This document shows positions 8,942 to 20,099 of a stretch of 64,000 nt of DNA, in pieces; the first letter of the stretch is position 1, and the number at the start of each line of letters is the position of its first letter. The position numbers and the translations under genes are program-made. Where the stretch lies: assembly GCF_008705135.1 (NCBI RefSeq), contig NZ_CP023694.1, forward strand, positions 7,477,001-7,541,000, written 5' to 3'. Under the pieces are notes generated by a model, which was not told the DNA's origin, made no database searches, and saw nothing but the letters and a program-made list of their open reading frames with translations. The stretch comes from Streptomyces coeruleorubidus (GTDB lineage Bacteria; Actinomycetota; Actinomycetes; Streptomycetales; Streptomycetaceae).

Positions 8942-9493
8942 ATGCTGCCCTGCTTTAGTTCCTTCCCGCCGGTGAACAACACGAATACATCTCGGCCGCT
9001 CGTCCTCGCGGCGGCCGCCGAGGCCACCGGCGCGGGGCTGTCGCCCGTGCTGACCTGGAGCGCCGTCGGGGTCATCGTCGCGGCCGTCGGCATCCTGCTC
9101 GTCGTGTTGTTCCGCCGCCGCGACACACGGACCAAGACGCTCACCCCCGGCTATGACGCGGCCGGCAGCGCGCTGGTGCTGCTGAACAGGCTCGCGACCA
9201 AGACCGCGGTCACCGGCGTCACGGCCGAGCTGGACAAGCTGCCGGACCTCGTCAGCCTCCTCGCGATCGCGGACGGCCGCTCCCCGAAGATCGGGTTCGG
9301 CGTCATCGTGACCGAGATCAATGGCTACCTGGACAACGCGTTCCCGCAGGACTACACCGCACAGATCGCCGCCAACCCCGGTTCGGGCGACGCCTACACC
9401 GCGCTCGCCCGTAACCAGGGCATCAAACTGGAGGCCGCGCGCACCGCGATCACCATCGTGCAGCGCCGCGTCGAGAAGCTGACCGGCAAGTGA
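8942..9493 (+). CDS. Hypothetical single-pass membrane protein
   Basis: 183 aa, unrecognised. One transmembrane helix at about residues 37-58 ('WSAVGVIVAAVGILLVVLF') is followed by RRR, predicting an N-out/C-in topology. The remaining ~120 residues are a soluble, helix-rich cytoplasmic domain ending 'AITIVQRRVEKLTGK'. ATG 8942 has AAGGA (8930-8934) at good spacing; a GTG at 8912 has only a weak site. Its hydrophilic tail has normal Streptomyces codon use, so it is probably a real gene. Confidence 0.6.
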   Translation: MLPCFSSFPPVNNTNTSRPLVLAAAAEATGAGLSPVLTWSAVGVIVAAVGILLVVLFRRRDTRTKTLTPGYDAAGSALVLLNRLATKTAVTGVTAELDKLPDLVSLLAIADGRSPKIGFGVIVTEINGYLDNAFPQDYTAQIAANPGSGDAYTALARNQGIKLEAARTAITIVQRRVEKLTGK

Positions 9494-9543
9494 CCTGAAC
9501 GCGCCGTCTCGCGACGGTGACGTACGGGGCCCGGGGCAGACAA

Positions 9544-9580
9544 AGGGCCGGCCCGGCACTGTGGGTGCCGGGCCGGCCTT
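9544..9580. terminator. Bidirectional terminator between convergent genes
   Basis: Arms 9544-9559 and 9565-9580 pair perfectly apart from one wobble, with a 5-nt loop. It lies between the ends of the 8942-9493 gene and argG. Confidence 0.9.
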
Positions 9581-9618
9581 GTCTTCGATGCCCCCGTCGC
9601 ACGGGGCACCCGAACCGA

Positions 9619-11108
<1,490 letters not shown>

Positions 11109-11146
11109 GCCGGGTATGCGAAATCGCCGTTCCGGTAGCTTCCGGT

Positions 11147-12138
11147 CTAGGAATCCGCCGCCTCGGAGCCACCGCCGAGCGCTCCGAGGATCTGCTCGGC
11201 GGCCAGCGTCGGGGTGAGCTCACCCTCCCGGACCCGCTGCTCCAGCACGGGCGCCAGAGCCCGTACCGCCGGGTCGGCCTGCAGCCGGCCGAGGAGTTCG
11301 TCGCGGACCATGCTCCAGGTCCAGTCGACCTGCTGGTCACGGCGCTTGGCGGCGAGGCGGCCCGTGGAGTCCAGCAGGGTGCGGTGCTGCTCCAGGCGCT
11401 CCCACACCGTGTCCAGGCCGGACGACTCGCGGGCGCTGCAGTGCAGCACCGGCGGCGTCCAGAACGCGTCCTTGCCGTGCATCAGCCGCAGCGCCCCCGC
11501 CAGCTCCCTGGCGGCGGCACGGGCGTCGCGCTCGTGCGGCCCGTCCGCCTTGTTCACGGCGATCACGTCGGCCAGTTCCAGGACGCCCTTCTTGATGCCC
11601 TGGAGCTGGTCGCCCGTGCGGGCGAGGGTGAGCAGCAGGAAGGAGTCGACCATGTTCGCGACCGCGGTCTCGGACTGCCCGACGCCGACCGTCTCCACCA
11701 GGACCACGTCGTAGCCCGCCGCCTCCATCACCACGATCGACTCACGCGTCGCCTTGGCGACCCCGCCCAGCGTGCCCGCGGTGGGGGAGGGGCGGACGAA
11801 CGCCGCCGGGTCCACGGCCAGCCGTTCCATGCGCGTCTTGTCGCCCAGGATCGAGCCGCCGGTACGGCTGGAGGACGGGTCGACGGCGAGCACCGCCACC
11901 CGGTGCCCGAGCCCCGTCAGCATCGAGCCGAACGCGTCGATGAACGTCGACTTGCCCACGCCCGGCACCCCGCTGACGCCGATCCGCCGGGCCCGCCCGC
12001 TGTGCGGGAGCAGCTCGGTCAGCAACTCCTGGGCCAGCACCCGGTGCTGAGGGCGGGTCGACTCGACGAGCGTGATGGCCCGGGCGATGATCGCCCGCTT
12101 CCCGTCGAGTACGCCCTTCACATACGCGTCGACATCGA

Positions 12139-12142
<4 letters not shown>
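11147..12142 (-). CDS. meaB: Methylmalonyl-CoA mutase-associated GTPase MeaB (ArgK-like)
   Basis: G-protein chaperone that gates cobalamin loading and protects the mutase. 331 aa. Walker A '[12 protein letters not shown]' at about residue 57, '[18 protein letters not shown]', the switch region '[10 protein letters not shown]' and base-recognition 'NKAD' are all present, and the C-terminal dimerisation arm has normal length. GTG 12142 overlaps the mutB stop as GTGA, indicating translational coupling. Last gene of the mutA-mutB-meaB operon. Confidence 0.95.
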
Positions 12143-14330
<2,188 letters not shown>

Positions 14331-14331
<1 letters not shown>

Positions 14332-16139
14332 CAGGACACTCCCATGCGGTCGAGGGTCGCGGAGAGCACGGCCACGGCGTCGCAGCCCGCGAAGACGTAC
14401 GCGTCGACACCGGCGTACTGCCCGGGACGGCCCGCGAGGAACACATGCCGCGCGCCGGAGGCCTTCAGAGCCCGGGCGGTGGCCTCGGCCTGCTCCTCGT
14501 ACAGCGCGTCGCTGGAGCACAGCACAGCCTCCGTGGCGCCGCTGTCCTCGAAGGTGCCGTCCGTGACGGGCTCGATGCCGCCCGCCTGGAAGAGGTTCGA
14601 GGCGAAGGTGAGGCGCGCTGTGTGCGCGGCGGCTGGGCCGATCGCGGCGAGGAAGATCCGGGGCCGGGAACCCGTCGCGGCGAGGTGGGCGTCGGAGCGG
14701 GCGCGCAGCGCCTCGAACTCCTCGTCGCGGCGCACCCGCGGCAGCCCGCCGGACAGCGGCTCGGGCGCGCTCTCGCGGACCACCGGCTTCTCCGCGAGAT
14801 ACGGGAACTCGCTGACGCCCGTGACGGGTTCGCGCCGCTTCGCCAGCTTCGTACGGCGGGCCTGCCAGGTGTCGGCCAGGTCCTGCGCGAGGTCCCCCGA
14901 CCGCAGGGCCGCCGCCTGGCCGCCGAGCCGCTCGATCCTCCGGAAGAACTCCCAGCCCGCGTGGGCGAGTTCGTCGGTGAGCCGCTCCACGTACCAGGAG
15001 CCGCCCGCCGGGTCGATCACCCGGGACAGATGCGACTCCTCGATGAGGATGGTCGAGGTGTTGCGGGCGATACGGCGCGCGAACGCGTCGGGCAGGCCGA
15101 GGGCGTGGTCGAAGGGCAGCACGGTGACCGAGTCGGCCCCGCCCGCCCCGGCGGCCAGCGTGGCGATGGTGGTGCGCAGCATGTTCACCCACGGGTCGCG
15201 GCGCGTCATCATCACCGGCGACGTCACGACGTGCTGGAGCTGCGCTCCCGCGCGCGGCGCCCCGCAGACCTCGGCCACCCGCGCCCACAGCCGGCGCGCG
15301 GCCCGCAGCTTGGCGATCGTCAGGAACTGGTCGGCGGTCGCCGCGTACCGGAACTCAAGCTGCGCACAGGCCTGTTCGACGCTCAGCCCCGCCTCGGTGA
15401 GGTTCCGCAGATACGCCACGCCCGTGGCCAGCGAGCAACCCAGCTCCTGGGCGGCCGAACCGCCGGCCTCGTGGTACGGCAGCGCGTCCACGGTCAGCGC
15501 CCGCAGCCCCGGGTACCCCTCGGCACACAGCCGCGCGAGCTCCGCCGCCGGAGCGACGTCGCCCTCCTGCCCGCTGCGGGCCTCCTGGCCCAGCGGGTCG
15601 GCGCCCAGATTGCCGCGCGCCGCCTCCGGGGCGACGCCCCGCTCCGCGTACAGCCGCAGCAGCTCCCGCGCGGCGGGCTCGGTCTCACGCCCCGCGTCGA
15701 GGACGACGGGGGCGAGGTCGAGATGGACACCGTCGAGGACCCGGCCGAGCTCCGGCACCGGGATGCCGCCTTTCCCCGCTGCCAGCCACAGGGAGGTGAC
15801 GCCGTTCTCGAGATCCGCGAGCACCGCGCCGCCGTCGGCCACCGCGTGCCGCTGCCGTACGTCCCAGCCGCCGAGCGTGTTCCCCTCGGCCCGGCCGCCC
15901 CGCACGAAGGGAGCGAATCCGGGCAGGCCCGGCTCGGGCGCGGTGTCGTGCGCGGTGTAGAGAGGCCGGGTGCGCAACCCGTCCTCCAGCGCGGTGGACA
16001 GGGCTTCCTCGGCCTCGGCGCCCTCCACTTCCTTGCCCGACTTGCGCAGCACACCCGCCACAAGGCGCTGCCACTGCTCATGGGGCACATCAGGGAAGTC
16101 GCCGGCCAGCTCGAGCCCGTCGTCAGGCAGGACCGTCAT
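14331..16139 (-). CDS. mutA: Methylmalonyl-CoA mutase, small subunit
   Basis: Non-catalytic partner of MutB, 602 aa. It shares the barrel and C-terminal Rossmann-like domain but has '[11 protein letters not shown]' where MutB has the DXHXXG cobalamin motif, as expected of small subunits. Start '[18 protein letters not shown]' at 16139. First gene of the operon; the 174-bp gap to the divergent YihY gene should hold its promoter. I found no B12-box there, so riboswitch control is not indicated. Confidence 0.95.
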
Positions 16140-16313
16140 GCTCGGATGCTAGGACACGGACACAGAGGAGCAGCAGTGGACGAGGCTGTGACCTTTCCCT
16201 CGCCGTTTCTGTGATCCCGATCTCCCTTGAGGGGAGACGTTCACAAGGTAACCGGACCGGACAGGGAGCAGCCTCCGCCAGGGAGCCGCCCTACGACAAG
16301 GAGCGTGCACGCC

Positions 16314-17279
16314 ATGGGTACCGCCGTCCACGTCCCGCAGACCCGGGACATGATCGGAGAAGAGCTCTCCGGAGACGAGGCGTTCACCGCCCTGCGCCAC
16401 TACGGAGGGCTGCGGCTGCTGGCCGACGCCTTCGCACGGTTCCGGTACGCGGACGGCTTCACCAACGCGCGGGCCCTCGCCTTCCAGGTGGTGCTCGGGC
16501 TGGTCCCGTGCACCGTGGCGCTCGTCGGGCTGGCCACGTCGGTGCACACGGAGGGCGTGGGCCGGGTCATCGAGCAGACGCTCGGCCGGATCGTGCCGGG
16601 GGCCAGCGCGCAGATCGTCGAGGACGCCTTCGAAGGGACGCGGCGCACCGCGCACGGCGATGTCTGGGGCACGCTCGCCCTGTGGCTCGGTCTGGGCTTC
16701 GCGCTGCTGAACCTCGCCTCGGCCATGGGCCAGATCGAGCGCGGCGCCAACCGCATCTACGGCATCGAGCGCGACCGTCCCTTCCCGCGCAAGTACGGGC
16801 GGGCGATCGTTCTCGCGCTCGCCGCCGGCCTGCCCCTGGGGCTGGGGTTCGTCGTTCTCGTCGCAGGCGAGGCCGTGGGCGACGCCCTGGCGGACTCGGC
16901 GGGCTGGGAGGCCAGCGGGTCGCGGTGGTGGGGTGTGCTCGACATCCCCGTGGGGCTCGCGCTGGCCTGGGTGGCCTCCGCCGTGATCTTCCGCTGGTCG
17001 CCCCGCCGCGTCCAGCCCGGCTACACGTGGCTCGCCTTCGGCTCGGCCGTGCATCTGCTGCTGTGGGTGTCGGCCACGTGGCTGCTCGCGCTGTACGTCG
17101 AGGAAAGCGGTGCCTTCGGCGCCGTCTACGGGCCGCTCACCGCCTTCATCGCCCTGCTGCTGTGGGCGAACCTCACCGCGGTCGCGCTCTTCCTCGGCAT
17201 CGCGTTCGCCGCCCAGCTGGAGGCGGCCCGCGCCGGCATCGAGTCAGCCGTCCAGCCGGACCCGGGACCCGGCGCGTGA
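16314..17279 (+). CDS. YihY/BrkB-family inner membrane protein
   Basis: 321-aa polytopic membrane protein of the YihY/virulence-factor-BrkB family, function unproven. About six hydrophobic segments start with 'ALAFQVVLGLVPCTVALVGLA'. Conserved features such as 'GANRIYGIERDRPF' and 'YGPLTAFIALLLWANLTAVALF' are present. ATG 16314 has AAGGAG (16298-16303); the earlier in-frame start at 16227 has none. Monocistronic, divergent from mutA. Confidence 0.88.
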   Translation: MGTAVHVPQTRDMIGEELSGDEAFTALRHYGGLRLLADAFARFRYADGFTNARALAFQVVLGLVPCTVALVGLATSVHTEGVGRVIEQTLGRIVPGASAQIVEDAFEGTRRTAHGDVWGTLALWLGLGFALLNLASAMGQIERGANRIYGIERDRPFPRKYGRAIVLALAAGLPLGLGFVVLVAGEAVGDALADSAGWEASGSRWWGVLDIPVGLALAWVASAVIFRWSPRRVQPGYTWLAFGSAVHLLLWVSATWLLALYVEESGAFGAVYGPLTAFIALLLWANLTAVALFLGIAFAAQLEAARAGIESAVQPDPGPGA

Positions 17280-17311
17280 GCCCGGACGTCAGCCGAGCAG
17301 CCGCGGCGTCC

Positions 17312-17737
17312 TCAGCCGCTCGCCGCCGCGGTCACCGTAGCGGGGTCCACCCCGGTCAGTTCGACGATGCGGTGCGGTGGCACGCCGGCGGCCAGCGCGC
17401 GTCCGATCAGGCCGTCCCGCCCGTCCGCGCAGTCGCGGTAGGCGAGCAGCTCCTCCTCGACCCGGGCGAGCGGCTCCGGTGCCATCCGGTGGCGGACCCG
17501 GCTCAGTTCCTCGTCGCTCAGCGGGACGGGCAGCCGTTCCGCTCCCTCGGGAATGGCGGCCGTCTCCTCCGGCGGCAGCAGGCGCAGGTGCGGTGAGGCC
17601 GGCGTGCTTCCCTGAGCGTCCAGCCACGCGCGTACCGCGGGGGTCTCCATGCAGGCGAGCTCCCCGACGGCGGCGGGGGCCACGCCGAGCCGCGCGGACG
17701 CGTCGTCAAGCAGGAACAGGTAGGCGTCATCGGTCAT
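17312..17737 (-). CDS. Hypothetical protein with possible C-terminal HTH
   Basis: 141 aa, no family recognised. Acidic and soluble. The C-terminal segment 'AGVPPHRIVELTGVDPATVT' has the pattern of a helix-turn-helix (helix, short turn, TGVDPATV). GAAGGAG lies just before the ATG at 17737. Convergent with the YihY gene. Confidence 0.7.
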   Translation of the reverse strand: MTDDAYLFLLDDASARLGVAPAAVGELACMETPAVRAWLDAQGSTPASPHLRLLPPEETAAIPEGAERLPVPLSDEELSRVRHRMAPEPLARVEEELLAYRDCADGRDGLIGRALAAGVPPHRIVELTGVDPATVTAAASG

Positions 17738-17866
17738 CCTCGGCTCCTTCTCAACTGGGGGCTGATCGACGATCCATTACCCCGCCGCGCCCGGAATACG
17801 GCCGGCTCCGGGAGTCCCCGGCCGTCGCGGCCAGAACCTGTCCGCAACCCTCGCTACCGTGCCCAT

Positions 17867-18985
17867 ATGACGAACACCAAGCGGAGCGTCGCCGGCACGG
17901 CACCCCTCCTCGGTACCCGGGCCCTCAACCGCGCCACCCTGGACCGCCAGTTGCTCCTGCGCCCGGCCCGGATCTCCGCCGCCGCGGCCGTCGGGCACCT
18001 GGTCGGTCTCCAGGCGCAGAACGTCAAGCCCCCGTACTACGCGCTCGCCGCCCGCCTCGACGGATTCACCCCCGAGGCGCTGTCCCGGCTGATGGCCGAC
18101 CGCGAGGTCGTCCGGATCGTCACGATGCGCTCCACCATCCACACCCACACCGCGGACGACTGCCTCACGCTGCGTCCGCTGGTGCAGCCCGCCCGGGACC
18201 GGGAGCTGACGCAGTTCCGCAAGGGACTCGCCGGTGTCGACCTGGACCGGCTCGCCGCTCTCGCCCGCGAGCTCGTCGAGACCGAGCCCCGCACCATGAA
18301 GCAACTGCGCGAGGCCCTGCTCCGGGAGTGGCCCGACGCCGACCCGCAGGCCCTGTCCGTCGCCGCCCGGTGCCGGCTGCCGCTCGTGCAGGTGACCCCG
18401 CGCGGTCTGTGGGGCCGGAGCGGGCAGGTCACTCTGACCACCGCCGAGCACTGGCTCGGCCGTCCCGCCGGACCGCCCGCCACGCCCGACGCGGTCGTCC
18501 TGCGCTACCTCGCCGCCTTCGGCCCGGCCTCCGTGCGGGACATGCAGGCCTGGGCCGGACTGACCCGCCTGCGCGACGCCTTCGAACGTCTCCGTCCGCG
18601 ACTCGTCACCTTCCGGGACGAGGGCGGCGTCGAGCTCTTCGACCTGCCGGACGCCCCCCGCCCCGACCCGGACACCCCGGCCCCGCCGCGCTTCCTGCCC
18701 GAGTTCGACAACCTGCTGCTCTCCCACGCCGACCGCACCCGCGTCGTCCCGCCCGAGTACCGGGGCCGCTCCTGGCAGGGCAACTTCGCCTACTGCACGC
18801 TCCTGGTCGACGGGTTCCTCGCGGGCCTGTGGCGACTGGAGGAGCACGCGCTCGTGATCGAGCCCTTCGGCCGGCTCACCGGGGCCCAGCGGGACGAGGT
18901 CGTCGCCGAGGGGGAGCGGATGCTGCGGACGATGCACCCGGAGACGTCGTACGACATCCGCTTCGGCGCCGTACGCGCCGCATGA
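17867..18985 (+). CDS. Winged-helix protein of the AlkZ-like DNA glycosylase superfamily (HTH_42)
   Basis: 372 aa, tandem winged-helix protein of the PF06224/COG3214 family. It contains 'LVGLQAQN' with Gln49-Ala-Gln51, matching the catalytic Q-x-Q motif described for AlkZ, the glycosylase that removes interstrand-crosslink and alkylated purine lesions. Other family features are 'RSTIHTHTADDC', 'FLPEFDNLLLSHADR' and a C-terminal 'EPFGRLT'. In Streptomyces such proteins protect against self-made alkylators or act as generalists; no toxin cluster is adjacent, so a general repair role is more likely. No strong ribosome binding site is visible. Confidence 0.8.
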   Translation: MTNTKRSVAGTAPLLGTRALNRATLDRQLLLRPARISAAAAVGHLVGLQAQNVKPPYYALAARLDGFTPEALSRLMADREVVRIVTMRSTIHTHTADDCLTLRPLVQPARDRELTQFRKGLAGVDLDRLAALARELVETEPRTMKQLREALLREWPDADPQALSVAARCRLPLVQVTPRGLWGRSGQVTLTTAEHWLGRPAGPPATPDAVVLRYLAAFGPASVRDMQAWAGLTRLRDAFERLRPRLVTFRDEGGVELFDLPDAPRPDPDTPAPPRFLPEFDNLLLSHADRTRVVPPEYRGRSWQGNFAYCTLLVDGFLAGLWRLEEHALVIEPFGRLTGAQRDEVVAEGERMLRTMHPETSYDIRFGAVRAA

Positions 18986-19012
18986 CCGCGAGGCCGGCCC
19001 CAGGCATGGAGA

Positions 19013-19053
19013 GGGGGCGTTGCGGGCCGCTCGTGGAGGCCCGCAACGCCCCC
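19013..19053. terminator. Bidirectional terminator between convergent genes
   Basis: Perfect 16-bp arms 19013-19028 and 19038-19053 with a 9-nt loop, between the AlkZ-like gene and the protease gene. Confidence 0.92.
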
Positions 19054-19092
19054 TGGTATGTCACCTGAGGGGTACTCAGGAGTTCTGCTGGG

Positions 19093-19884
19093 TCACGAGT
19101 TGAGCTGCGTCGTGACCAGGTTGGAGAAGGTGGTCAGCCGGGTGTAGACACCCGGGTAACCGGCCTGGGCGCAGCCCTCGCCCCAGGAAGTGATGCCTGC
19201 CAGGACGCCCCCGATGAGCAGGGGACCGCCGCTGTCGCCCTGGCAGGTGTCCACGCCGCCGGAGGTGTATCCGGCGCACACCATGTCGCTCCGCACGAAG
19301 TCGGCGCCGTAGGAGCTGCCGCAGCTGGAGTCGGACACGGTCGGTACGGTCGCGGTGCGCAGCTGGTTGGAGGAGCTGCCGTTCGAGGAGGTGGTGCCCC
19401 AGCCGAGGATGCGGGCGGTGGTGCCGGCCGCGTACACCGAAGTCTGTGAGGCGGAGACGTACTTCGCCGGCGTGTACGGCATCGACGTCGACAGCGTCAG
19501 CACGGCCACGTCCTCGCCGTCGGTGACGCTGGTGTAGTTCGGGTGGATCCAGATCTTGCTGACTCTGCCGACCGTGCCGTTGGTGCCGTTGAGGTAGGTG
19601 CGTCCGCCGACGACCCGAACGCTGCCGGCGCTCTCGCCGACCATGCAGTGGGCGGCGGTGACGACCTTGGTGGGCGAGACGAGCGTGCCGCCGCAGAACT
19701 GGTTCTGCGAGGCGTCCGTGATCTGCATGACGAACGGGTACGCGGTCGTCGTGGTCGTGGTACCGCCGACGATCGGCTGGGGCGCGGCGACGGCGGCGGG
19801 GGCGGAGAGCAGCGCGGTCGCGGCGGCGGCAGCGGTCGCCGTGGCGACGGCGGCGGCCTTCTTGACACGGTTGAACCCGAACAT
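19093..19884 (-). CDS. Secreted trypsin-like serine protease
   Basis: Extracellular S1-family endopeptidase, 263 aa, similar to Streptomyces trypsins. Signal peptide: basic 'MFGFNRVKKA', Ala-rich hydrophobic core, cleavage around residues 34-37, and propeptide-less mature start near 'IVGG'. Catalytic triad His79 (TAAHC), Asp125 (EDVAVL) and Ser218 (GDSGGP). The Asp six residues before that serine (VDTCQGDSGG) fits trypsin-type Arg/Lys specificity. ATG 19884 has GAGGAG upstream; longer in-frame starts would disrupt the signal peptide. Confidence 0.94.
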   Translation of the reverse strand: MFGFNRVKKAAAVATATAAAAATALLSAPAAVAAPQPIVGGTTTTTTAYPFVMQITDASQNQFCGGTLVSPTKVVTAAHCMVGESAGSVRVVGGRTYLNGTNGTVGRVSKIWIHPNYTSVTDGEDVAVLTLSTSMPYTPAKYVSASQTSVYAAGTTARILGWGTTSSNGSSSNQLRTATVPTVSDSSCGSSYGADFVRSDMVCAGYTSGGVDTCQGDSGGPLLIGGVLAGITSWGEGCAQAGYPGVYTRLTTFSNLVTTQLNS

Positions 19885-20099
19885 GGGTCTCCTCGGGGAG
19901 TTGCCGGTGGGGGGTCGCGCGGGTGGGTGGTGCACGGTGACCCTGACTCCGTTGTTCGGATCTCCGTGTGCCCGGCGAGCGGCACGCGACAAAGCTAGAG
20001 CCCGGCAGGCCGGGCTCCCAATGAGGGAACCCCCTAAGGGAGTTGGGCAGGGAAAACCCTCGGTGGGGCGTTGTCGAACCTGGTGGGACGCAGGCGGGG

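Noticed and set aside
16140-16313. Possible cobalamin riboswitch upstream of the B12-dependent mutase operon
   Set aside because: No GCCACTG box or conserved core found on the reverse strand.
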